Positions 6,840 through 13,475 of a stretch of DNA of 31,845 nt are shown here, piece after piece. How positions within the stretch are numbered: the stretch's first letter is position 1; every line of letters begins with the position of its first letter. The translations under genes were made by a program, and so were the position numbers. The DNA is from Ruminococcaceae bacterium UBA5401 (GTDB taxonomy: Bacteria; Bacillota; Clostridia; Oscillospirales; Acutalibacteraceae), in contig DHOB01000062.1 in the NCBI GenBank assembly GCA_002409675.1, positions 1-31,845 on the forward strand, written 5' to 3'. The notes under the pieces were generated by a model that worked only from the letters and a program-made list of their open reading frames with translations, was not told the origin of the DNA and ran no database searches.

Positions 6840-7979
6840 ATGGACTTCACACTGAGCAAAGAACAGGAAATGGCCCGCACCCTCTTCAGGGACTTCGCGG
6901 AAAAGGAAGTTAAACCTTACGCGCAGGAGCTGGACGAGGAGGAGCGCTTTCCGAGCGAGGCGCTTGAAAAGCTGCGCAAGTACAAGTTTATGGGCATCCC
7001 GTATCCGAAAGAATGGGGCGGCGCCGGGTGCGACAACCTGACCTATACCATCTGCATCGAGGAAATCTCCAAGGTCTGTGCCACGACCTCCACGATGCTT
7101 TCCGCGCACGAGTCGCTCGGCACCTGGCCGATCTATAAATTCGGCACGCAGCAGCAGAAGGAAAAATACCTGAAGAAGCTCTGCACCGGCGAATATCTGG
7201 GCGCTTTTGCCCTGACGGAGCCGAACGCCGGCACGGATTCCTCCGCGCAGCAGACCAGGGCGGTGCCGGAGGGCGACCATTACGTGCTCAACGGCAGCAA
7301 AATCTTCATCACGAACGGCGGTTATGCGGATACATACATCGTGTTCGCCATGACCGACAAGAGCAAGGGCAATCACGGAATCTCCGCCTTTATCGTCGAA
7401 AAGAATTTCCCGGGCTTTACGTTTGGCAAAAAAGAGAAAAAGATGGGCATCCGCGGCTCCGCCACGCGCGAGCTGATTTTTGAGAACTGCATCGTCCCGA
7501 AGGAAAACCTCCTCGGCCAGGAAGGGAAGGGTTTCCCCATCGCCATGATGACGCTGGACGGCGGCCGCATCGGCATCGCCGCGCAGGCCCTCGGCATCGC
7601 GGAGGGCGCGCTGAACGAAACCATCAAGTACGTCAAGGAGCGCAAGCAATTCGGCCGCCCGCTCGCAAAATTCCAGAACACCAAGTTTGAGATTGCCGAC
7701 ATGGCGACAAAGATCCAGGCTGCCCAGTACCTGACCTATCGCGCCGCCATTGCGAAAGACACGCAGAAGAGCTGCTCGCTGGAAGCCGCCATGGCAAAGC
7801 TGTACTGCGCCTCCACGGCGATGGACGTCACCACCCGGTGCGTCCAGCTGCACGGCGGCTACGGATACACCAGAGAGTACCCGGTGGAGCGCATGATGCG
7901 CGACGCCAAAATCACCGAAATCTACGAGGGCACCAGCGAAGTCCAGAAGATGGTGATTTCCAAGTACGCCCTGAAGTAA
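6840..7979 (+). CDS. bcd: Butyryl-CoA dehydrogenase (short-chain acyl-CoA dehydrogenase)
   Basis: A 379-residue FAD acyl-CoA dehydrogenase that reduces crotonyl-CoA to butyryl-CoA. The order is an N-terminal helical domain, a middle beta domain (FALTEPNAGTDS around 123-134, then FITNGGYADTY), and a C-terminal helical domain. The catalytic Glu363 lies in EIYEGTSEVQ, and the RQFG-like element reads KQFGRPLAKFQ. GGAGG at 6828-6832 fixes the start. Being directly upstream of etfB and etfA, it is likely the Bcd of a Bcd/EtfAB complex. In clostridia that complex couples crotonyl-CoA reduction to ferredoxin reduction by flavin-based bifurcation. Bifurcation itself is inferred from family and context. 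Confidence 0.94.
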   Translation: MDFTLSKEQEMARTLFRDFAEKEVKPYAQELDEEERFPSEALEKLRKYKFMGIPYPKEWGGAGCDNLTYTICIEEISKVCATTSTMLSAHESLGTWPIYKFGTQQQKEKYLKKLCTGEYLGAFALTEPNAGTDSSAQQTRAVPEGDHYVLNGSKIFITNGGYADTYIVFAMTDKSKGNHGISAFIVEKNFPGFTFGKKEKKMGIRGSATRELIFENCIVPKENLLGQEGKGFPIAMMTLDGGRIGIAAQALGIAEGALNETIKYVKERKQFGRPLAKFQNTKFEIADMATKIQAAQYLTYRAAIAKDTQKSCSLEAAMAKLYCASTAMDVTTRCVQLHGGYGYTREYPVERMMRDAKITEIYEGTSEVQKMVISKYALK

Positions 7980-8007
7980 GGCGGGAAACTCTAAGGAGGG
8001 AAATTCT

Positions 8008-8793
8008 TTGAATATCGTCGTTTGCATCAAGCAGGTACCGGATACCAACGAAGTAAAAATCGACCCGAAGACCGGCAGGCTGATCCGCGAGGGCGTCCCC
8101 AGCATCATCAACCCGGACGACAAGGCCGGCCTTGAGGCCGCGCTCCGCCTGAAGGACTCGCAGGGCGCGCATGTGACGGCCGTCTCAATGGGCCCGCCGC
8201 AGGCGGACACCGCCCTGCGCGAAGCGCTCGCCATGGGCGCCGACGAGGCCGTCCTCATCACCGACCGGGCGTTCGGCGGAGCCGACACGTGGGCCACCGC
8301 GCACACCCTTGCCGCCGCCCTGAAAACCATTCCGTACGACCTGATTATCACCGGCCGGCAGGCCATCGACGGCGACACCGCCCAGGTCGGTCCCCAGATT
8401 GCGGAGAATCTGCACATCCCCAACATCAGCTATGCCGAAGAGCTCAAAGTGGAGGGCGAATATGTGACCGTCAAACGCCAGTTTGAGGACCGCTACCATA
8501 TTCTCCGGGCAAAAATGCCCTGCCTGATCACCGCGCTGAGCGAGCTGAACGAGCCGCGCTATATGACCCCGCAGGGGATTTTCGACGCCTACCGCGAAAA
8601 ACAGGTCAAAACGCTCACCCGCAAGGACCTCGACGTGAAGGACGGGGACATCGGCCTGAAGGGCTCGCCGACAAGGGTCATCCAGACCTTCACCAAGAGC
8701 CCGAAGGCGGCCGGCACGCTGGTCAACAACCTCACTTCCGAAGAAGCGGCCGAATACCTGCTCGACAAGATGAAAGAGAAATTCATTATATAG
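8008..8793 (+). CDS. etfB: Electron transfer flavoprotein subunit beta
   Basis: A 261-residue EtfB. The N-terminus (NIVVCIKQVPDTNEVKID) and the segment DLIITGRQAIDGDTAQVGP at about 111-129 are family hallmarks. It accepts electrons from NADH and passes them with EtfA to Bcd. The start is a TTG at 8008, placed 7 bases after a strong TAAGGAGGG site at 7992-8000; no ATG gives a better fit. It is 28 bases after bcd and 19 bases before etfA. Confidence 0.95.
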   Translation: MNIVVCIKQVPDTNEVKIDPKTGRLIREGVPSIINPDDKAGLEAALRLKDSQGAHVTAVSMGPPQADTALREALAMGADEAVLITDRAFGGADTWATAHTLAAALKTIPYDLIITGRQAIDGDTAQVGPQIAENLHIPNISYAEELKVEGEYVTVKRQFEDRYHILRAKMPCLITALSELNEPRYMTPQGIFDAYREKQVKTLTRKDLDVKDGDIGLKGSPTRVIQTFTKSPKAAGTLVNNLTSEEAAEYLLDKMKEKFII

Positions 8794-8812
8794 TTTGAAA
8801 GTGGTGAGCAAG

Positions 8813-9832
8813 ATGAATATTCAGGAGTATCAGGGCGTTTACGTATTTGTTCAGCAGGTGGACGGCAAAGTGGCCGGCGTTTCCCATGAGCTGCTCGGCA
8901 AGGGAAAGGAACTGGCGCAGAAGATGGGGACGCAGGTCACGGCCGTGCTGCTCGGCAGCGGCGTGGCCGGCCTTGCCGGCGACCTCGCGAGCTACGGCGC
9001 CGACAGGATCGTGCTGGTGGACAACCCCGACCTCAAGCTGTATTCCACCCGGCCGTATGCCTATGCGATGTGCAGCGTGATTGAAAAATACAAGCCCGCC
9101 GTGGTTCTGTACGGTGCCACGGCCATCGGCCGCGACCTCGCCCCGCGCGTCGCCGCGCGCATCCGCACGGGCCTGACCGCCGACTGCACCAAGCTGGACG
9201 TCGCCGACGACGGGACGAAAAACCTGCAGATGACCCGCCCCGCTTTCGGCGGGAACATCATGGCGACCATCATCTGCCCGGACTACCGCCCGCAGATGGC
9301 CACCGTGCGCCCCGGCGTGATGCAGAAGATCAAGCCGGTCGCGGGGGCGAAGGCCCCGGTCGAAAAGCTGGACGTTGTGATTCCGGAATCCGAAAAGGAC
9401 GTTCAGATTCTCGACGTGGTCAGGAAAGAATCCCACAAGATGGATATCCAGGATGCGAAGGTCCTGGTGTCCGGCGGCCGCGGCATGGGCAAGCCGGAGA
9501 ACTTCAAGCTGCTGGAGGGCCTTGCGAAGGCGCTCGGTGGCACGGTCAGCTCTTCGCGCGCCGCGGTTGACGCCGGCTGGGTCGAAAAGGACCTGCAGGT
9601 CGGCCAGACCGGCAAGACCGTGCGCCCGAACCTGTATCTCGCCTGCGGAATTTCGGGCGCGATCCAGCACCTTGCCGGGATGGAGGAATCCGACGTGATT
9701 CTCGCCATCAACAAAGACGAGGGCGCTCCGATTTTCGAGGTCGCCGATTACGGCGTGGTGGGGGATGCGCTGAAGATTGTCCCCATCCTGACCGAGAAGG
9801 TCAAAGCCGCGATTGCGGCCCGCAACAAATAA
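8813..9832 (+). CDS. etfA: Electron transfer flavoprotein subunit alpha
   Basis: A 339-residue EtfA, partner of EtfB. The N-terminal domain (about 1-190) is followed by the FAD-binding C-terminal domain with VSGGRGMGK, VGQTGKTVRPNLYLACGISG and a downstream AINKDEGAPIFEVADYG. The ATG at 8813 is chosen over an in-frame TTG at 8795 because GGTGAG at 8803-8808 fits it, and the homology begins here. It is the last gene of the operon, ended by a strong hairpin terminator. No butyrate kinase or butyryl-CoA:acetate CoA-transferase gene follows, so the final step is encoded elsewhere. Confidence 0.95.
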   Translation: MNIQEYQGVYVFVQQVDGKVAGVSHELLGKGKELAQKMGTQVTAVLLGSGVAGLAGDLASYGADRIVLVDNPDLKLYSTRPYAYAMCSVIEKYKPAVVLYGATAIGRDLAPRVAARIRTGLTADCTKLDVADDGTKNLQMTRPAFGGNIMATIICPDYRPQMATVRPGVMQKIKPVAGAKAPVEKLDVVIPESEKDVQILDVVRKESHKMDIQDAKVLVSGGRGMGKPENFKLLEGLAKALGGTVSSSRAAVDAGWVEKDLQVGQTGKTVRPNLYLACGISGAIQHLAGMEESDVILAINKDEGAPIFEVADYGVVGDALKIVPILTEKVKAAIAARNK

Positions 9833-9851
9833 GTTTTCCTCTTTCCTTTCA

Positions 9852-9889
9852 AAAGCCGCCCTGCGCAGTCCGCACAGGGCGGCTTTTTC
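9852..9889 (+). terminator. Rho-independent terminator of the butyrate operon
   Basis: AAGCCGCCCTG pairs with CAGGGCGGCTT around a short loop and is followed by a T run. The minus strand also has a short T run after the stem, so it may partly stop the zinc-ribbon gene from the other side. A second GC-only dyad (GCGCCG-N6-CGGCGC, 9909-9926) lies just beyond, without T residues. Confidence 0.92.
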
Positions 9890-9982
9890 TGACCGGAAGG
9901 CCAGCGGGGCGCCGCTTTCCCGGCGCGGCTGCCGGAGATTAATAATCGGAGGGGAAGTCCAATATATATAGTTCAGGCGGCT

Positions 9983-10351
9983 TCACAGCCTGGTCCCGCA
10001 GCGCGGGCAGTACCGGGCGTCCAGAGGAACGGGGGAGCCGCAGTTCGGGCAGAAATTTGCCGCGCGCCCGGATGAGACGCGGTGCATCCGCTCCGGGTCG
10101 ATTTCGGCCGCGGGGTCGCGCTCGATTCGGCGGCCCTCCTCCGGTTCGATTTCATACACCGCGCCGCAGTTCGGGCAGGAGACGAAATACCGCCTGCCGA
10201 AGCGGAAAAGGGGGATGAAAAAGAGGATGAACCGCTGAAAGACGCAGGTGACGGGGGCCGTCGCGCCGACCGTCCCGCAGCAGGGAAAACGGCCGCACCG
10301 CCGCAGGCCGAGTTCTTCCCTGCCGCTGACCACCGCGATGAAAAAGAACAT
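9983..10351 (-). CDS. Zinc-ribbon protein with a hydrophobic middle segment
   Basis: A 122-residue protein. It starts MFFFIAVVSG, has an early Cys-rich stretch (Cys19, Cys24, Cys25, Cys36), a hydrophobic FILFFIPLF segment at 41-49, then SCPNCG (Cys59, Cys62), and ends with a C-terminal zinc ribbon CPNCG...CPRCG (Cys101, Cys104, Cys115, Cys118). The arrangement resembles a small zinc-ribbon family common in Clostridia whose role is unknown. The start at 10351 is set by that N-terminal pattern and by a promoter just upstream; the frame stays open further upstream to 10930, but that part overlaps the hydrolase gene and shows nothing protein-like. Confidence 0.72.
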   Translation of the reverse strand: MFFFIAVVSGREELGLRRCGRFPCCGTVGATAPVTCVFQRFILFFIPLFRFGRRYFVSCPNCGAVYEIEPEEGRRIERDPAAEIDPERMHRVSSGRAANFCPNCGSPVPLDARYCPRCGTRL

Positions 10352-10385
10352 TTCCGCACCCCCGCTCGCTTGGATTTCCGCAGAT

Positions 10386-10414
10386 ATCCTACACGATAAA
10401 TCCGCGTCTGTCAA
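10386..10414 (-). promoter_or_regulatory. Sigma-A promoter for the zinc-ribbon gene
   Basis: On the minus strand, TTGACA (complement of 10409-10414) and TAGGAT (complement of 10386-10391) are 17 bases apart. The predicted leader is under 30 bases. Confidence 0.75.
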
Positions 10415-10447
10415 ATCGGAAGCCCTCCCAAAGGAAAGGAAGAAAAT

Positions 10448-11725
10448 ATGGTCATCCGACTGTTTCGCCGCCATCTCGTCCTGGCATGCGTCTGCATCCT
10501 CGCCGTCGCCGTGGCGGTGACGAGGGCCGTGAATTACAACCGCAGCGAACCTGCGGCGCAGGCCGGCCTGCCCGTTTCGCAGGGGGACCCGCCCTCCGCT
10601 TCCGCCCCAGCAGAATCCCCCGCTTCTTCTTCCGGCGCTTCCGGCGAGATGCGCGCCGTCTGGGTGCCGTATATGAGCCTGGACATGAGCCGTGAGGCGG
10701 ACAGGAGCGAAACGGCGTTTCTCAGGAAATTCGATTCCATCATTCAGGTCGCCAAATCCTGCGGCATGAACACGCTCGTCGTTCAGGTCCGCCCGTTCGG
10801 CGACGCGCTTTATCCGTCGGAGTATTTCCCGTGGAGCCACACCGTCGGCGGGACGCAGGGAGTCGACCCGCGGTACGACCCGCTGAAGGACATGGTGGAC
10901 GCCTGCCACAAAGCCGGCCTGAGCATTCACGCGTGGGTCAACCCCCTGCGCATCCAGACGACCGGTACGCCGTCGATTCTCGCCGCCGGCAATCCGTACA
11001 ACAAATTCCGGCAGGACGCGGCAAAAGCCGATTTTGTCGTGGACTGCGCCAAGGGCAAATACTACAACCCCGCCTATGAGGAAGTGCGGAAGCTGATTGC
11101 CGACGGCGTGCGGGAAATCGCGAAAAAATACGATGTGGACGGCATCCAGTTCGACGACTATTTTTACCCCGTCCCCGACGCTTCGTTCGACCAGAAAGCC
11201 TACGCGGCCTACTGTGCTTCGGCCAAGAAAACGGGCACGCCGCTCGCCCTCGGCGACTGGCGCCGGGGAAACGTGAGCGCGCTGGTTTCGCTGGTTTACC
11301 GCTCGGTGAAAGCCGTCAGGCCGGACCTGCCGTTCGGCATCGCCCCGCAGGGGAACGTCCGGAACGACCTCGGCATGGGCGCGGACGTGGCCTCGTGGTG
11401 CTCGGCCCGGGGCTATGTGGACTATATCTGCCCGCAGCTCTATTATAATTTTGAGAACCCGACCCTGCCGTACGACGCGGCCGCCGAAACGTGGCGCAGG
11501 CTGGTCACAAACCCGGGGGTCAAGCTCTATTTCGGGCTTGCGGCGTACAAGGCCGGCTCCGATGCGGACAGCGGAACCTGGAAAAAATCGACGAACATCC
11601 TCGCCAGCCAGGTCGAGTACGGCCGGAAAATCTCCTGCGACGGGTTCATGTTCTATTCGTGCGATTCTCTGAAGGGCGAGCAGACAAAGCAGGAGGTGCA
11701 GAACGTAGTCAAGCTGCTACGGTGA
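10448..11725 (+). CDS. Membrane-anchored GH10-like (GHL10/YngK-type) glycosyl hydrolase
   Basis: A 425-residue protein. A hydrophobic N-terminal segment at about 9-27 acts as signal or membrane anchor, without a clear lipobox. A Ser/Pro/Ala-rich linker follows to about residue 66, then a TIM-barrel domain of the GHL10 family. Supporting motifs are MRAVWVPYMSLD, NTLVVQVRPFGDALYPSEYFPWS, AGLSIHAWVNPLRI, VDGIQFDDYFYP and PQLYYNF. The carboxylates in the FDDY and related strands are candidate catalytic residues. Family members are thought to act on cell-wall or extracellular polysaccharides; the substrate is not known. The start follows AAAGGAAAGGAAG. Its 3' end overlaps the converging mtaB end by 9 bases. 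Confidence 0.85.
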   Translation: MVIRLFRRHLVLACVCILAVAVAVTRAVNYNRSEPAAQAGLPVSQGDPPSASAPAESPASSSGASGEMRAVWVPYMSLDMSREADRSETAFLRKFDSIIQVAKSCGMNTLVVQVRPFGDALYPSEYFPWSHTVGGTQGVDPRYDPLKDMVDACHKAGLSIHAWVNPLRIQTTGTPSILAAGNPYNKFRQDAAKADFVVDCAKGKYYNPAYEEVRKLIADGVREIAKKYDVDGIQFDDYFYPVPDASFDQKAYAAYCASAKKTGTPLALGDWRRGNVSALVSLVYRSVKAVRPDLPFGIAPQGNVRNDLGMGADVASWCSARGYVDYICPQLYYNFENPTLPYDAAAETWRRLVTNPGVKLYFGLAAYKAGSDADSGTWKKSTNILASQVEYGRKISCDGFMFYSCDSLKGEQTKQEVQNVVKLLR

Positions 11726-13012
11726 CGGCTCCGGCTCCCCAAGGCAGAAATCGTCTTCCGCGCGCGTGATGCGCACCGGGACGATCTGCCCGCAGAGACC
11801 TTCCCGGCTGCGGAAGCGGACCGGGGTGTAGTTTGCGGTGTAGCCCTCGTATTCGCCGTCCGGCGCGCGCCGGCGCTCCACCAGGACCGGTTCCGTAAGG
11901 CCGGTCTGGGTCCCGAAAAACGCGCGCCGCATCTCCCGCGCGGCGGCGAGCATACGGCGGCTGCGCGCCTGGCCGGTTTCCGGCGGAATCTGGCCGGGCA
12001 GACCGGCCGCCGCCGTGCCCGGCCGGCGCGAATAGATGAATACGTGCATCTTGGCAAAGCCGATTTCCCGCACGAAGTCGAGGGATTCGCGGAAATCCCG
12101 CTCCGTTTCCCCCGGGAAGCCGACCATCACGTCCGTCGTGAGGGCGGCGTTCTCAAAAGAAGCCCGCAGGTTCCGGACGATTGCCAGATATTCGCCGGCG
12201 GTGTAATGGCGGTTCATCCGCTTCAGCGTGCGGTCGCAGCCGCTCTGCAGCGAAAGGTGAAACTGGGGGCAGAGCTTGGCCTGCCGCCGGAGCCGGGCGA
12301 CGGTCCCGGCGTCCAGCCGCTCCGGCTCCAGCGAACCGAGCCGCACGCGCCGGATGCCGTCCGGTTCGCCGGCGGCTTCCACCGCGTCGCAGAGCGTGAG
12401 GCCGAATTCCTGCCCGTAGGCGGAGAGGTTGATGCCGGTCAGGACGATTTCCCGGTAGCCGTTCGCGGCGATTTCGGCGGCCTCCCGCCGGAAGTCCCCC
12501 AGCGGTTTGGAGCAGACCCGGCCGCGCGCGTAGGGGATGATGCAGTAGGAGCAGAACCGGTTGCACCCGTCCTCGATTTTCACAAAGGCGCGCGTCCGCT
12601 CGTAAAAGCGGCCGACGCACATCGGCTCGAATTTTCCGGTGTGGGGGGCGATGTCGACAATCCGGCGGCGGTTTGAGAGAAACGCGCGGATGTCGCCCCG
12701 CAGGGCGGCGTGGTTCGCGTTGCCGAGGACGATGTCGGCTTCCTTGAGCTTTTCGGCCGCGGCGGGGAAGGCCTGCGGCATGCAGCCGGTCAGCACGAGG
12801 ACCGCCCTTGGGTTCTCACGGCGCGCCCGCCGCAGCGTCTGGCGGACCTTGCTGTCGCTCGCGGCGGTCACGGTGCAGGAGTTTACGAGGATCACGTCGC
12901 TGTCCGCCGCCCTTTCGCAGGCGGTGAATCCGGCGGCGACCAGGCCGCTCAGCATGGCCTGCGATTCGTACTGGTTGACTTTGCACCCGAGCGTAATCAC
13001 ACAAACGCGCAT
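11717..13012 (-). CDS. mtaB: tRNA t6A37 methylthiotransferase (MtaB)
   Basis: A radical-SAM methylthiotransferase that converts t6A to ms2t6A at position 37 of tRNAs reading ANN codons. The 431 residues contain the UPF0004 domain with the auxiliary-cluster cysteines Cys10, Cys46 and Cys77, then the radical-SAM motif GCNRFCSYC (Cys150, Cys154, Cys157), and a C-terminal TRAM-like domain (about 370-430). The N-terminus MRVCVITLGCKVNQYES is characteristic of MtaB rather than MiaB or RimO. AAAGGTG precedes the start at 13012. The gene is alone on its strand, and its stop lies inside the last codons of the hydrolase gene on the other strand. Confidence 0.93.
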   Translation of the reverse strand: MRVCVITLGCKVNQYESQAMLSGLVAAGFTACERAADSDVILVNSCTVTAASDSKVRQTLRRARRENPRAVLVLTGCMPQAFPAAAEKLKEADIVLGNANHAALRGDIRAFLSNRRRIVDIAPHTGKFEPMCVGRFYERTRAFVKIEDGCNRFCSYCIIPYARGRVCSKPLGDFRREAAEIAANGYREIVLTGINLSAYGQEFGLTLCDAVEAAGEPDGIRRVRLGSLEPERLDAGTVARLRRQAKLCPQFHLSLQSGCDRTLKRMNRHYTAGEYLAIVRNLRASFENAALTTDVMVGFPGETERDFRESLDFVREIGFAKMHVFIYSRRPGTAAAGLPGQIPPETGQARSRRMLAAAREMRRAFFGTQTGLTEPVLVERRRAPDGEYEGYTANYTPVRFRSREGLCGQIVPVRITRAEDDFCLGEPEPSP

Positions 13013-13079
13013 GGCTTCACCTTTTTAAAATTAGATATTTTGGTCTTTCACTGATGAAAATGTATGGCCAATTTGTACA

Positions 13080-13108
13080 TTGACCAGGCCGGACGAATGG
13101 GCTATATT
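13080..13108 (+). promoter_or_regulatory. Sigma-A promoter for the HPr-like gene
   Basis: TTGACC at 13080-13085 and TATATT at 13103-13108 are separated by 17 bases. The predicted start near 13115 leaves a leader of about 43 bases. Confidence 0.78.
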
Positions 13109-13157
13109 AAAATATATTTGTAGGCAACAGACATCTGAAAGCACGGAGGGAATTTGA

Positions 13158-13415
13158 ATGTATACAGCGTCCATCCTTTTGTCCAGCATTGAGGCCGTAA
13201 AAAAATTTGTTACATTGACGAACCGCTACGATTTCCCAATCAGTCTTTCGACGGACCGGTACGATGTCGACGCCAAGTCCATCATGGGGATTTTCAGCCT
13301 TGATTTGTCCAAGCCCCTCAGGGTCGAAGCGCACAGCGAAGACCCTGAAAGGGCGGAGGATTTTCTCCGCCGCCTGCAGCCCTTCTGTGTGGAGCAGGTC
13401 TCCAGCCAGCCGTAA
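13158..13415 (+). CDS. HPr-like protein without the active-site histidine
   Basis: An 85-residue protein whose middle and C-terminal parts match HPr, the phosphocarrier of the sugar phosphotransferase system. KSIMGIFSLDL at 40-50 aligns with the Ser46 region of HPr, and RYDFPISL with the strand before it. The GLHARP motif with the phosphorylated His15 is missing. The matching stretch reads SSIEAVKKF, with Glu12 near the histidine position. It therefore cannot pass phosphate through the PTS in the usual way. The retained Ser41 suggests a Crh-like regulatory role through HPr kinase, but this is inference. GGAGGG at 13145-13150 supports the start. It has its own promoter and terminator. Confidence 0.75.
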   Translation: MYTASILLSSIEAVKKFVTLTNRYDFPISLSTDRYDVDAKSIMGIFSLDLSKPLRVEAHSEDPERAEDFLRRLQPFCVEQVSSQP

Positions 13416-13451
13416 AATCTGAAAATTAAATCGATTTTTAAGACAGGGAGA

Positions 13452-13475
13452 AGTCCGGCGGACGCCGGGCTTTTT
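13452..13475 (+). terminator. Rho-independent terminator of the HPr-like gene
   Basis: AGTCCGGC and GCCGGGCT form an 8-pair stem (one G-T pair) around GGAC, followed by a T run. It abuts the stop codon of the converging ABC-F gene. Confidence 0.82.
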
